A stretch of 64,000 nucleotides of DNA, from assembly GCA_965250245.1 (NCBI GenBank), contig OZ252296.1, positions 4,650,001 to 4,714,000 on the forward strand. Direction: 5' to 3'. Of the stretch, positions 1 to 8,797 are shown in pieces (within the stretch, counting starts at the first letter, position 1; each line of letters opens with the position of its first letter). This DNA is from JABDIP01 sp965250245. GTDB taxonomy: Bacteria > Pseudomonadota > Alphaproteobacteria > DSM-16000 > Inquilinaceae. A program made the position numbers and the translations under genes. Under the pieces are notes generated by a model, which saw only the letters and a list, made by a program, of their open reading frames with translations, made no database searches and was not told the DNA's origin.

Positions 1-74
1 CCGTCACCGTGCGCCTGCCGGCGCTGGCGGAGGCGGACGGGCCCAATGGCGGCGGAGAGGTCGAGACCGCGTAA
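1..74 (+). CDS. C-terminal end of a sensor histidine kinase (partial)
   Basis: The reading frame enters from the left edge at base 3 and ends at a TAA at 72-74. The last residues read V-T-V-R-L-P-A-L and then an acidic, glycine-rich tail. This matches the final beta strand of a HATPase_c domain (typically TFTVRLP). The stop overlaps the start codon of the response regulator by one base (TAATG), so the two genes are translationally coupled as kinase and cognate regulator. Only the tail is visible, so the sensed signal is unknown. Confidence 0.7.
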   Translation, partial: VTVRLPALAEADGPNGGGEVETA

Positions 75-787
75 TGAGGCTGTTGCTGGTGGAGGACGAT
101 GAGCGCATCGTCGAATTCCTGAGTCGTGGGCTCGACTCCAAGGGGTATTCGGTCGATGTCGTGAATTCCGGCCCTGAAGGGCTGGAATACGGCCAGTCGG
201 ACGCCTACCGGGTCATCGTCCTCGACCTGATGCTGCCGGGCATGCATGGCCGCGAGGTCTGCCAGCAGCTCCGCGTCGCCGGCGTGCGCACGCCGATCCT
301 CATGCTGACCGCCATGGACGCGTTGGAGGACGTGGTCGAGGGGCTGCGCCTGGGCGCCGACGACTACATGACCAAGCCGTTCTCCTTCGTGGAGCTGCTG
401 GCCCGGCTGGAGGCGCTGGCCCGGCGCGGCGGCGACTATGCGATCAAGCCGAGCCGCCTGGCCGTGGGCGACCTGGTGTTCGACCGGGAGACCCTGGAGG
501 TGTGGCGCGGCGACGACGCGATCCAGATGACCTCGAAGGAATTGGCATTGCTCGAGCTGTTGATGACCGCCTCGGGCAAGGTGGTGAGCCGGGCCCAGAT
601 CCTGGAGAATGTCTGGGGCGCCTCCTCCGACCCGCTGACGAACGTGGTCGACGTCTATATCCGCCGCCTGCGGGCGAAGATCGACGGCGAAGACGGCGCC
701 TCGTGGATCACCACGATCCGGGGTCGTGGCTACCGGATGGTGGCACCGGCAACGGGCGGACCGCCGGGACGTATTGCCGACGCCTGA
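74..787 (+). CDS. OmpR/PhoB-family two-component response regulator
   Basis: This 237-residue protein has a receiver domain (about residues 1-115) followed by a winged-helix DNA-binding domain (about 125-228). The receiver has the acidic pair E7-D8-D9, the phosphoacceptor Asp51 in VLDLMLPG, Thr79 and Lys101 in the MTKPF motif, so it should be phosphorylated normally. The C-terminal half ends with the conserved VDVYIRRLRAKID and GRGYRMV segments of OmpR-type regulators. It follows a histidine kinase with a one-base overlap and is its likely partner. The target genes cannot be read from the sequence. Confidence 0.96.
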   Translation: MRLLLVEDDERIVEFLSRGLDSKGYSVDVVNSGPEGLEYGQSDAYRVIVLDLMLPGMHGREVCQQLRVAGVRTPILMLTAMDALEDVVEGLRLGADDYMTKPFSFVELLARLEALARRGGDYAIKPSRLAVGDLVFDRETLEVWRGDDAIQMTSKELALLELLMTASGKVVSRAQILENVWGASSDPLTNVVDVYIRRLRAKIDGEDGASWITTIRGRGYRMVAPATGGPPGRIADA

Positions 788-878
788 CGGTGCGCCGCGC
801 CAGAGCAGCCAGCAGATTGCCGTCGGGCCGGGACCATGCCTATCGTACGCCGATCGACACTCAGACCGGGCAGCAGAG

Positions 879-1367
879 ATGCGAGTCACCCCGCTGGTAT
901 TGGCCGCCGGCCTGATTGCCGTCGCCGCCGTGCTGGCTCTGCGCCCCGACCAGGGCGAAGCCGAGCGACCGATCGCCGCCTGGTCCGGCGCCGCCATGTC
1001 GGCCTAGCGGTATTCCGCATTCCTTGAGAGCGGCGAGCGGGCGCGGCTGTGGTGGTCGCTGAGCGACTTTCTCGAACGCGGGATGCCGTATGACCAGGTC
1101 ATCCGCGTCCTCGGACCGCCGGATGACGTGTGGACCCTGGCGCGGCTGAGGACCGAACGCGCTGGCGCCTATCAGGGAGCCGATGCCTGCGTCTGGTACA
1201 AGATGGGACGCCAGGTCTGGGAAGATCCGGGCGATTTCAACGTCGTGGAGATCTGCTTCTCGCAGGACAGGAAACTTGCATTCTGGGCCGGTCTCGGGCT
1301 CCGGGACACCGACCCGATGGCGGACTTCAGGGACACCCGTACCGATCAGGACCCCTGGTCGAATTGA
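879..1367 (+). pseudogene. BamE/SmpA-like envelope protein gene interrupted by an in-frame amber codon
   Basis: One reading frame runs from an ATG at 879 to a TGA at 1365-1367, broken only by TAG at 1005-1007. The first part (42 residues) starts with a hydrophobic signal or anchor helix, VLAAGLIAVAAVLAL. After the TAG the frame continues through about 120 codons without another stop. That second part includes a segment reading F-L-E-R-G-M-P-Y-D-Q-V, then LGPPDDVW, which resembles the start of BamE/SmpA-type domains (G-x-s-x-x-q-V-x-x-x-L-G-x-P). The downstream part has its own ATG at 1083 but only a weak ribosome site and no signal peptide. A nonsense mutation is the simplest reading; readthrough or a sequencing error are alternatives. 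Confidence 0.5.
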
Positions 1368-1436
1368 TCGCGCCGGGACCGGTCCGGGCTGAATGCAACG
1401 GACTTTCGAGACCGTGCCGGATCGCCGGTGACGCGG

Positions 1437-2003
1437 TCAGCCGCCCGCCGCCGCCTCGCGGTCGAAGGCCAGGATGTCGCGGCGCAGGATTTCGAAGCGC
1501 TTCTCCACCTCGCGTCCGAACAGCGGGTCCTCGGGGTTGCTGATCCGCATGGCGATGTCGGCCCAGTCCTGGCTGGTCAGCGCCCGTTCCGCCGCCGGCA
1601 GGAAGACCGCCTCCTCGCCCTCCATGTGGCGGCGCTGGGACCGGATGAACTCGGCCGCCAGCCCGCTGACGCGCTCGCGCGGCAACTCCTCCTCGCCCAG
1701 CACGTCGCGGATCGTCTCGATGAACTGGTTGGTCAGGTCGGCCAGCGCCGCGTGGCCCTTCTCCAGCTCTCCGACCTTCTCGGCACCGGCCGGGTCGCGC
1801 CGGCGCAGCCGGTCGAGGATGAGGTCCTCCTTGGGATGATGCCAGCGATCCGACCAGTCGCGCAGATACTCCACCACGCCGAGCATGATGTCGTAGTCCG
1901 GCCGCTGCCCGGAGTCGAAGATCGCGACCTGCCGCTCCAGAAGGGTGAGCAGCTTGGCCATGTTGACGTGCTCCTGCCGAAGAGAGTCGATGGCGGCTGG
2001 CAT
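1437..2003 (-). CDS. Hemerythrin HHE cation-binding domain protein
   Basis: This 188-residue, all-helical soluble protein carries the histidine and acid pattern of the HHE family: His12 in RQEHVNM, His55-His56 with Glu59-Asp60 in WHHPKED, His84 in EKGHAAL, and His126 with Glu130 in RRHMEGEE. These would hold a di-iron site that binds O2 or NO. It has no signal peptide and no fused signalling domain, so it is probably a cytoplasmic oxygen, NO or iron handling protein of the YtfE/hemerythrin-like type. It stands alone. An FNR-type box lies just upstream at 2060-2073, suggesting induction under low oxygen. Confidence 0.9.
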   Translation of the reverse strand: MPAAIDSLRQEHVNMAKLLTLLERQVAIFDSGQRPDYDIMLGVVEYLRDWSDRWHHPKEDLILDRLRRRDPAGAEKVGELEKGHAALADLTNQFIETIRDVLGEEELPRERVSGLAAEFIRSQRRHMEGEEAVFLPAAERALTSQDWADIAMRISNPEDPLFGREVEKRFEILRRDILAFDREAAAGG

Positions 2004-2059
2004 GTCGGTCCCTCCTGCGATGTCCGCGCACAGCGTAGCGATGCGCGGCCACCGGGGGA

Positions 2060-2073
2060 TTGACCTGGCTCAA
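2060..2073 (-). promoter_or_regulatory. Candidate FNR/FixK box upstream of the hemerythrin-like gene
   Basis: The sequence TTGACCTGGCTCAA fits the FNR-family half sites TTGAy-N4-rTCAA with one imperfect position. Its centre is about 63 nt from the hemerythrin start codon. That is nearly the same distance as the second FNR box in this window (34286-34299) has to its downstream gene. With the usual activator position near -41.5, transcription would start about 20 nt before the ATG. Confidence 0.55.
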
Positions 2074-2339
2074 CGCGGGCGGATGTTCGGCACCCCATGC
2101 TGGCCGTTGCCGGCAACCGGCTCGATCGAGGCCGGCTCGCCGCCGGGCAGGACCTCACAAACATTTGACAAACAACAGGAAAATACCCTGTTTCCACGAT
2201 ATGGAAATGCTTTCAGGATTCTTGGACCTTTGCTTCGGACCTCGCTAGGATGGTCCGTCGATCGCAACCGGCCGCCCTTTGGCCGAAGCCGGGTCGGACC
2301 GTCGGGTTCATCCGAGGAGGTGATTGAAGTCGTTGATAT

Positions 2340-2402
2340 AGCGTGATTTTTCAGCGGCGGACCGCGGCCGGGTTTGCGGGCCGTCGGCAATCACGCTTAT
2401 AG
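2340..2402 (+). promoter_or_regulatory. Candidate promoter and paired operator arms for the TRAP operon
   Basis: A -35-like TTGCGG (2374-2379) and a -10-like TTATAG (2397-2402) are separated by exactly 17 bases. The 9-base motif AGCGTGATT occurs at 2340-2348 and, in inverted orientation, at 2389-2397, abutting the -10 hexamer. The 48-bp separation would suit a regulator binding two sites or a DNA loop. The rest of the 517-bp gap (2004-2520) holds the FNR box of the opposite gene and an AT-richer stretch near 2155-2230 with no gene that I can support. Confidence 0.4.
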
Positions 2403-2520
2403 TGCGACGACACCTTAGAGTTCGAAACGGCGACCGGTTCTCGACCGCCATCCCGGTTGAACCACGGACGTCCGAGCAATCGATCCAGGGATGGAGCAAC
2501 AAGCATCTGGGAGGGTTCCA

Positions 2521-3675
2521 ATGGACAAGACGACAAAGCAGAAGACTGAGGACAAGACGCCGGCCGCGTCCCGCCGCAAATTCCTGACCGGCGCCGCGGC
2601 GGCAACGGTCGGCGGCGCCACCATGGTGGCCGCGCCGCATGTGGCCAAGGCCCAGAACCGCGTGCTGAAGATGCAGGGGTCCTGGGGCGCCACGTCGATC
2701 TTCTCCGACATGGCCAAGCAGTATGCCGATCGGGTCGGCGCCATGTCCGGCGGCAGCCTGACCATCGAATACCTGCCCGCCGGCGCCGTGGTGAAGGCGT
2801 TCCAGGTGCAGGATGCCTGCGCCGACGGCGTGCTCGACGCCGCCCACACCGTGACCGCCTACTGGTACGGCAAGGACAAGGCCGCGTCGCTGTTCGGCAC
2901 CGGCCCGGTGTTCGGCGCCAATGCCTCGCAGATCCTGGCCTGGATCCACTATGGCGGCGGCAAGGAGCTGTATCAGGAACTGGTGCAGGACAAGTTGGGC
3001 CTCGACCTGGTCGGCTTCTTCGCGATGCCGATGCCGACCCAGCCGCTCGGCTGGTTCAAGGAGCAGGTCTCATCGGCCGCCGACATGCAGGGCCTGAAGT
3101 ATCGCACCGTGGGTCTGGCGACCGACATCATGCAGGGCATGGGCCTGCGGGTGACCCAGCTTCCCGGCGGCGAGATCGTCCCGGCCCTGGAGCGTGGCGT
3201 CATCGAGGCGTTCGAGTTCAACAACCCGACCGCCGACCGCCAGTTCGGCGCCCAGGACGTGTCCAAGCACTATCACATGGGCTCGTACCACCAGGCCGCC
3301 GAGTTCTTCGAGATCATCTTCAACAGGCGGGTCTACGAAGGACTGCCGTCCGAGCATCAGGCGATCCTGGAATACGCGGCCGAGGCGGCCAACACCGCCA
3401 ATTACGGCCTCGCCATGGACAAGTACTCCGCCGACCTGCAGACCCTGATCAACGATGACGGTGTGAACGTCTACCGCACCGACAGCTCGATCATGGCGGC
3501 CCAGCTCGACAGCTGGGACACCGTGCTCGAGGGTCTGATGGAAGACGAGTTCTTCGCCAAGGTCGTCGACAGCCAGAAGGCCTGGGCCGAGCGGGTCGCG
3601 TTCTACGACCTGATGAACGCGGCGGACTACAAGCTGGCCTACGACCACTACTTCCCGGGCAAACTGCCCTTCTAA
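2521..3675 (+). CDS. TRAP transporter substrate-binding protein, Tat-exported, TakP-like
   Basis: This is the periplasmic receptor of a sodium-coupled TRAP carboxylate transporter (384 residues). I start at the ATG at 2521, behind GGGAGGG, rather than the in-frame ATG at 2491 that lacks a ribosome site. The N-terminus has a twin-arginine signal, S-R-R-K-F-L-T, then an alanine-rich core ending near KAQ, so it should be exported folded. The mature part has the DctP-fold features KYRTVGLATD (with the carboxylate-binding Arg), LPGGEIVPALERGVIEAFE and the long C-terminal helices of the TakP branch (2-oxo acid, mannitol or chloroaromatic type). The permease genes follow directly. The substrate is inferred to be an organic acid. 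Confidence 0.92.
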   Translation: MDKTTKQKTEDKTPAASRRKFLTGAAAATVGGATMVAAPHVAKAQNRVLKMQGSWGATSIFSDMAKQYADRVGAMSGGSLTIEYLPAGAVVKAFQVQDACADGVLDAAHTVTAYWYGKDKAASLFGTGPVFGANASQILAWIHYGGGKELYQELVQDKLGLDLVGFFAMPMPTQPLGWFKEQVSSAADMQGLKYRTVGLATDIMQGMGLRVTQLPGGEIVPALERGVIEAFEFNNPTADRQFGAQDVSKHYHMGSYHQAAEFFEIIFNRRVYEGLPSEHQAILEYAAEAANTANYGLAMDKYSADLQTLINDDGVNVYRTDSSIMAAQLDSWDTVLEGLMEDEFFAKVVDSQKAWAERVAFYDLMNAADYKLAYDHYFPGKLPF

Positions 3676-3720
3676 GCCACGTTTGCTGTCGCGATCCGAT
3701 CGCGATGACCGGTACAGTCG

Positions 3721-3747
3721 ACGGAGGGGGCAACTAACCCCCTCCGT
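3721..3747 (+). terminator. Perfect 10-bp stem-loop between binding-protein and permease genes
   Basis: ACGGAGGGGG (3721-3730) pairs exactly with CCCCCTCCGT (3738-3747) around a 7-nt loop. No U-tract follows, so it is better read as an mRNA-stabilising or partial-attenuation hairpin that keeps binding-protein expression above permease expression, as known for other transporter operons. Confidence 0.6.
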
Positions 3748-3778
3748 TCGCTGTTCACCCTGACCGGCCGGGAAGACG

Positions 3779-4402
3779 ATGGAATCCTTAGTCACCTTTA
3801 TCGACCGGCTGACCGCCTGGTTCGGCAAGGCGTTCGCCTGGTGCATCATCATCATGACCTTCGGCGTCGGCTATGAGGTCTTCGTGCGCTACGTGCTGCG
3901 CGACCCGACCTCCTGGGCCTTCGACCTCAGCTACATGATGTACGGCACCCTGTTCATGATGGCGGGCGCCTACACCCTGTCCCGCGACGGCCATGTCCGG
4001 GGTGACTTCATCTACCGGCTGTGGAAGCCCAGGACCCAGGCGAGGGTCGAACTGGTTCTGTACTTCCTGTTCTACTTCCCGGGCATCCTGGCGCTGATCC
4101 TGGCCGGCTGGAAATACGCCGGGCGCTCGTTCCGCTACACCGAGGTCAGCGTGATGAGCCCGGCCAACGTGCCGATCTTCCAGTTCAAGGCGATCATCGT
4201 GGCGGCCGGCATCCTGCTGCTGCTGCAGGGTATCGCCCAGGTGTGCCGCTGCATCCTGTGCATCCGCTCCGGCGAGTGGCCGAAGCATGAGGAGGATGTC
4301 GAAGAGCTCGAGGACATCCTGCTGAAACAGGCGGCCCAGCATAGCCCGGGTGCCCCCAGCGCCCTCACGGACGCCAATACGGACGGGCGCAAGGACACAT
4401 GA
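3779..4402 (+). CDS. TRAP transporter small permease subunit (DctQ-type)
   Basis: This 207-residue inner-membrane protein has the four predicted transmembrane helices of DctQ subunits, near residues 15-35, 50-70, 88-110 and 130-155. It also has a conserved region reading V-F-V-R-Y-V-L-R with a following TSWAFDLSYMMYG segment. It has an unusually long charged C-terminal tail rich in Glu and Asp (about residues 165-207). The last bases overlap the large-subunit start by 4 nt (ATGA), so the two are translationally coupled. It forms the membrane complex with the next gene. Confidence 0.93.
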   Translation: MESLVTFIDRLTAWFGKAFAWCIIIMTFGVGYEVFVRYVLRDPTSWAFDLSYMMYGTLFMMAGAYTLSRDGHVRGDFIYRLWKPRTQARVELVLYFLFYFPGILALILAGWKYAGRSFRYTEVSVMSPANVPIFQFKAIIVAAGILLLLQGIAQVCRCILCIRSGEWPKHEEDVEELEDILLKQAAQHSPGAPSALTDANTDGRKDT

Positions 4403-6231
4403 CCGATCCCCAAGTCGCGATCCTGATGCTGGGGATCTTCATCCTCACCATCTTTCTAGGATTTCCGGTCTGCTTCACCCTGATGGCGATGGGCGTGGCG
4501 TTCGGCTACTACGCCTATTACGACGCCGAGCGCATGCAGACGATCTTCGACAACAGGATCTTCGACCTGTTCGTCAACCAGACCTATTCGGTCATGGCCA
4601 ATGACGTGCTGACGGCGATCCCGCTGTTCCTGTTCATGGGCTATATCGTCGAACGGGCCAATATCGTGAACCGGCTGTTCGACACGTTGTATGTGACCGC
4701 CCGGAACCTGCCCGGCGCCATGGCGGTCGCAGCCCTGGCCACCTGCGCCCTGTTCGCCACGGCAACCGGCATCATCGGCGCGGTGGTGACGCTGATGGGG
4801 CTGCTGGCCCTGCCGGCGATGATGCGGGCCCGGTACAACACCTCCTTCGCATCCGGCGTGATCTGTGCTGGCGGCTGCCTGGGCATCCTGATCCCGCCCT
4901 CGATCATGCTGATCGTCTATGCCGCGACGTCGAACGTCTCGATCGTGCGCCTGTATGCCGGCGCCATCTTCCCCGGCTTCCTGCTGGCCGGGCTGTACAT
5001 CCTCTACGTGGTCGGCCGCGCCTGGATCAATCCGAGCCTGGCGCCGAAGCCGCCGGAAGACGAATTCGAGCGCCTGCCGCTGGGGCGGGTGATCTTCATG
5101 CTGGTGACCTCGTTCTTCCCGCTGGCCTTCCTGATCCTGTCGGTGCTGGGCGCCATCCTGCTGGGGCTGGCGACGCCGTCCGAGGCGGCGGCGGTGGGCG
5201 CGATCGGCGGGCTGGTGCTGGCCATCGCCTATCGGATCGCGGCGATCCGCAACGGCCGGATCACGCCGGATTGGGCGGCCGGCGGCGACCGGGCGGTCAA
5301 TCCCTGGGTCTATTCGATCGGCGTCGGCGGTATCGCCACGACCGGCCTGTTCCTCGCCTACTTCACCCTGCGCATCCTCGCCGAGAAGATGTTCGGCGCG
5401 CCTCAGGTCGCACCGGCGCTGCCGGGCGGACCGGGCGCCTCCATCGTGCTGACCGGGGCCATCGCCCTGATGGTGCGCTTCTATGGCGACCGCATCGCCG
5501 TGCTGCGCTGGATCCAGCCGCGGTCCCAGGCGCTGGTCCCGATGTTCGAATTCGCCGGGCGCGGCGCCCTGTTCGGCCTTCTGGGTGGGGTGATCCTTTC
5601 GGTGATCATCCTGATCGACCAGCAGACCGTGTTCCGCTACCAGGAATACAGCCCCTGGGCCTACGACACCGGCCTGCTGCTCGGCCTGATCGGCTGGACC
5701 GGCTGGAACGTGCTGGAGAAGCAGGGCCTGCGTGAGTCCGTCTACCTGACGGTGCGCACCTCGGCGATGGTCTGCTGGATGTTCGTCGGGTCCTGGGTGT
5801 TCTCGTCGGTGTTCTCCTACATGGGCGGCGAGAGCCTGATCCACGAATTCGTCGTCGGCCTGAACATGTCGCCGATCATGTTCCTGATCCTGGCGCAGCT
5901 GATCATCTTCCTGCTGGGCTGGCCGCTGGAATGGTCGGAGATCATCATCATCTTCGTGCCGATCTTCCTGCCCCTGCTGCCGATCTTCGGCATCGATCCG
6001 CTGTTCTTCGGGATACTGATCGCGCTCAACCTGCAGACCTCGTTCCTGACCCCGCCGATGGCCATGGCGGCCTATTACCTGAAGGGCGTGGCGCCGCCCG
6101 GGGTGGCGCTGACCGATATCTTCCGCGGGGTGATGCCGTTCCTCAGCATGATCCTGCTCAGCATGGTGCTGCTCTACACCTTCCCGCAGATCGCCTTCTA
6201 CCTGCCGGAGCTCTTCTATGGCGCGCGCTAG
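4399..6231 (+). CDS. TRAP transporter large permease subunit (DctM-type), extended 610-residue form
   Basis: This is the sodium-coupled translocation subunit of the TRAP system. Typical DctM proteins have about 430 residues; this one has 610, with an extra membrane and loop section inserted around residues 215-440 (roughly the stretch after KPPEDEFERLP up to the YSPWAYDTG region). This extended architecture is known in the mannitol/chloroaromatic branch, in line with the TakP-like binding protein. The N-terminus holds LFLFMGYIVERA and the CAGGCLGILIPPS segment. The end holds LNLQTSFLTPPMAMAAYYLKGVAP, both typical of DctM. It follows the small subunit with a 4-nt overlap. Confidence 0.94.
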   Translation: MTDPQVAILMLGIFILTIFLGFPVCFTLMAMGVAFGYYAYYDAERMQTIFDNRIFDLFVNQTYSVMANDVLTAIPLFLFMGYIVERANIVNRLFDTLYVTARNLPGAMAVAALATCALFATATGIIGAVVTLMGLLALPAMMRARYNTSFASGVICAGGCLGILIPPSIMLIVYAATSNVSIVRLYAGAIFPGFLLAGLYILYVVGRAWINPSLAPKPPEDEFERLPLGRVIFMLVTSFFPLAFLILSVLGAILLGLATPSEAAAVGAIGGLVLAIAYRIAAIRNGRITPDWAAGGDRAVNPWVYSIGVGGIATTGLFLAYFTLRILAEKMFGAPQVAPALPGGPGASIVLTGAIALMVRFYGDRIAVLRWIQPRSQALVPMFEFAGRGALFGLLGGVILSVIILIDQQTVFRYQEYSPWAYDTGLLLGLIGWTGWNVLEKQGLRESVYLTVRTSAMVCWMFVGSWVFSSVFSYMGGESLIHEFVVGLNMSPIMFLILAQLIIFLLGWPLEWSEIIIIFVPIFLPLLPIFGIDPLFFGILIALNLQTSFLTPPMAMAAYYLKGVAPPGVALTDIFRGVMPFLSMILLSMVLLYTFPQIAFYLPELFYGAR

Positions 6232-6252
6232 CGGACCATCGGGACAGGCGGC

Positions 6253-7599
6253 ATGACCGCGCTATCGGGCCTGGGCGCGATCGACGCGGCCAACGCGATA
6301 GCCGGCGGTGCTGCGACCGCCGAGCAGATGGTAACGGCGTGCCTGGACCAAGCCGACGCGGCCGAGCCGGACCTCCAGGCCTGGGCCTATCTGGACCGGG
6401 AGCACGCGCTCAAGGCGTCCAGGATGCTCGACGCCCATAAGCAGCGGGGCCTGCCGCTCGGCCCCCTGCACGGCGTGCCCGTCGGCATCAAGGACATCAT
6501 CGACACCGCCGGCATGCCGACCGAGAACGGCACGCCGGCCGATGCCGGCCGGCGGCCTCGGGACGACGCCACCGTCATCCGCCGGCTGAAGCGGGCGGGC
6601 GCCGTCATCCTGGGCAAGACGGTGACCACGGAGCTTGCCTATTTCCATCCGGGCAAGACCCGCAACCCGCATAACCCGGAGCACACGCCGGGCGGCTCCT
6701 CCAGCGGCTCCGCCGCCGCCGTGGCGGCAGGCGTCGTGCCGTTGGCGCTGGGAACCCAGACCAACGGTTCGATGATCCGGCCGGCCTCGTTCTGCGGCGT
6801 CGTCGGCTTCAAGCCGAGCTTCGGCGCCATTCCGCGCACCGGCGTCATGGAAGCCGCCGCCAATCTGGACACCATCGGCATATTCGCCCGCAGCGTGGCG
6901 GATGCCGCCCTGGCCGCCGAGGTGCTGATCGGCGATGACGGCGCCGACCCGGCGGCGATCGACCAGCCCTCGGGCGGCCTGCTGGTGACGGCGACCGCCG
7001 AGCCGCCGGTGCGTCCGGCCATCGCCTTCGTCAAGACGCCGGCCTGGGACCGCGCCGAGCCGGCCACCCAAGCCGCCTTCGAGGAGTTGTGCGCGGCCAT
7101 CGGCGATGTCGACGAGGTGCCGCTGCCGGAGACCTTCGACGGCGTGTTCGACTGGCACAAGGCGATCATGGCGGCGGAGATGGCCGCGAGCCTGGGCCGT
7201 TACGTGGACAAGACGCCGGAGCTGATGAGCGATGCCTTCAAGGCGCTGGTCGCCGATGGCCGGGCCGTTGCCGCCACCGATTATCTGGCGGCGCGCAACT
7301 GGCAGAGCGTGCTGAACAGCGGGCTGGACGCGGTGTTCGACCGCTACGACGCCATCCTGACGCCGGCCGCGCCCGGCGAGGCGCCGAAGGGGCTGGGGGC
7401 GACCGGCGATCCCAGCTTCAATACCCTGTGGACCTTCTGCGGCACGCCCGCCGTCACCCTGCCGCTGATGACGGGCGAGGCCGGGCTGCCCATGGGCGCA
7501 CAGCTTGTCGGTCCGAAGGGGGACGATGCCCGGCTGCTGCGCACCGCCAACTGGCTGGTGCGGCATCTGGCGGATGATGCGGAAGGAGAGGACTCATGA
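6253..7599 (+). CDS. Amidase of the amidase-signature family
   Basis: This 448-residue cytoplasmic enzyme should hydrolyse an amide to carboxylate and ammonia by a Ser-cisSer-Lys triad. Lys80 lies in GVPVGIKD. The glycine/serine loop GGSSSGSAAA is at about 147-156 and contains the cis-Ser. The nucleophile is Ser173 in QTNGSMIRP. The gene begins 21 nt after the TRAP permease and its end overlaps the next small gene by 4 nt, so it is part of the TRAP transcription unit. The likely job is to process an imported amide or a downstream intermediate. GatA can be excluded because no GatB/GatC partner is adjacent and the C-terminal region is shorter. Confidence 0.9.
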   Translation: MTALSGLGAIDAANAIAGGAATAEQMVTACLDQADAAEPDLQAWAYLDREHALKASRMLDAHKQRGLPLGPLHGVPVGIKDIIDTAGMPTENGTPADAGRRPRDDATVIRRLKRAGAVILGKTVTTELAYFHPGKTRNPHNPEHTPGGSSSGSAAAVAAGVVPLALGTQTNGSMIRPASFCGVVGFKPSFGAIPRTGVMEAAANLDTIGIFARSVADAALAAEVLIGDDGADPAAIDQPSGGLLVTATAEPPVRPAIAFVKTPAWDRAEPATQAAFEELCAAIGDVDEVPLPETFDGVFDWHKAIMAAEMAASLGRYVDKTPELMSDAFKALVADGRAVAATDYLAARNWQSVLNSGLDAVFDRYDAILTPAAPGEAPKGLGATGDPSFNTLWTFCGTPAVTLPLMTGEAGLPMGAQLVGPKGDDARLLRTANWLVRHLADDAEGEDS

Positions 7600-7778
7600 A
7601 CACCGAGACGGAGAAGATCGTCGCCCTCGCCGCGTTGATCGGCCTATTCGTGTTCGTCGGCATCCTGGTGTGGTTCGTCCGGGAAGTGGATCTGGTGATC
7701 GTCGTCGTCATCGGCGTGGTCCTGGCGAGTTACGACTTCTTCAAGACCCTGATCACGAAGCGCGAGCCCGGCGACTGA
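7596..7778 (+). CDS. Small two-helix membrane protein of unknown function
   Basis: A 60-residue protein whose ATG overlaps the amidase stop (ATGA). It contains two hydrophobic helices (about residues 8-27 and 31-47), split by a charged turn reading R-E-V-D, and ends in a basic tail with KTLITKREP. I recognise no family. The overlap and the position between amidase and dehydrogenase suggest it is co-translated with the catabolic operon, perhaps as a transporter accessory. That role is inference only. Confidence 0.6.
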   Translation: MNTETEKIVALAALIGLFVFVGILVWFVREVDLVIVVVIGVVLASYDFFKTLITKREPGD

Positions 7779-7821
7779 CGCTCGATCGCCACCATCGCCA
7801 AGCCCTACGGGACAGCGGAGC

Positions 7822-8787
7822 ATGGCCGACAAACCGACCGTCTTGGTGACCCGGCGCCTGACCGATGCCGTGCATGCGCGGCTGGAGCGCGACTATGAGG
7901 CGATCCTGAACCTGGAGGACCGGGTGTTCGGCCGCGACGAGTTGGTCGAGCGCTGCCAGTCCGTCGATGCGGTCCTGCCCTGCCATTCGGAGATCTTCTC
8001 CGCAGAGGTGATCGCCGACCTGCCGGAACGGCTGAAGGTGATCGCCAACCATTCGGTCGGCGTCGACCATGTCGACCTGGCGGCGGCCAAGGCCAAGGGG
8101 GTGATCGTCACCAACACTCCGGACGTGCTGTCCGACGCGACGGCGGAGATCGCCATCCTGTGCATGCTGGGTGCCGCCCGGCGCGGCAGCGAGGGCGACC
8201 GCATGGTGCGCGAGGGGCGCTGGGATTTCTGGAGCCCGGCCTTCATGGTCGGAACGCAGGTGACCGGCAAGCGCTTCGGGGTGATCGGCATGGGCCGGGT
8301 CGGCCAGGTGGCGGCGATGCGGGCCCGCGGCTTCGGCATGGAGGTGCATTACCACAACCGCCGCCGGCTGCCGTCCGAGTTGGAGCAGGGCGCGGTGTTC
8401 CACGAGACCATGGACGACTTGCTGCCCCATTGCGACGTGCTGTCCCTGCACTGCCCGGCGACGTCGGAGACCACCGGCCTGATCGACGACCGCACCCTGG
8501 CGCTGCTGCCGGACGGGGCGGTACTGGTCAACACGGCGCGCGGCGCCCTGGTGGACGAGGCGGCGCTGGTGCGGGCGCTGCAGTCCGGCAAGCTGTTCTC
8601 CGCCGGACTCGACGTGTTCGTCACCGAGCCGGGCGGCAACCCGGCCCTGTCGGCGCTGGAGAACGTCTTCCTGCTGCCCCATATCGGCTCGGCCACCCGC
8701 GAGACCCGCGACGCCATGGGCTTCCGCGCCCTGGACAATATCGACGCCGTCTTCGCCGGCCGCGAGCCGGGCGACCGGGTGGCCTGA
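7822..8787 (+). CDS. D-isomer-specific 2-hydroxyacid dehydrogenase (glyoxylate/hydroxypyruvate reductase-like)
   Basis: This 321-residue NAD(P)-dependent oxidoreductase interconverts a 2-oxo acid and a D-2-hydroxy acid. The Rossmann motif is G156-M-G-R-V-G161. The catalytic triad is Arg240 (in NTARGALVDE), Glu269 and His287 (in LPHIGSAT). After beta-2 the sequence reads H-Y-H-N-R-R; the arginines favour NADPH, as in GRHPR-type enzymes. It lies 43 nt after the small membrane gene in the TRAP/amidase unit, which fits metabolism of an imported hydroxy or oxo acid. The exact substrate cannot be told. Confidence 0.93.
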   Translation: MADKPTVLVTRRLTDAVHARLERDYEAILNLEDRVFGRDELVERCQSVDAVLPCHSEIFSAEVIADLPERLKVIANHSVGVDHVDLAAAKAKGVIVTNTPDVLSDATAEIAILCMLGAARRGSEGDRMVREGRWDFWSPAFMVGTQVTGKRFGVIGMGRVGQVAAMRARGFGMEVHYHNRRRLPSELEQGAVFHETMDDLLPHCDVLSLHCPATSETTGLIDDRTLALLPDGAVLVNTARGALVDEAALVRALQSGKLFSAGLDVFVTEPGGNPALSALENVFLLPHIGSATRETRDAMGFRALDNIDAVFAGREPGDRVA

Positions 8788-8797
8788 CACCCTCTCT

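Noticed and set aside
4456..5844. A 462-codon minus-strand open frame
   Set aside because: It is antisense to the large TRAP permease and has the His/Arg/Gln-rich composition typical of GC-rich antisense frames.
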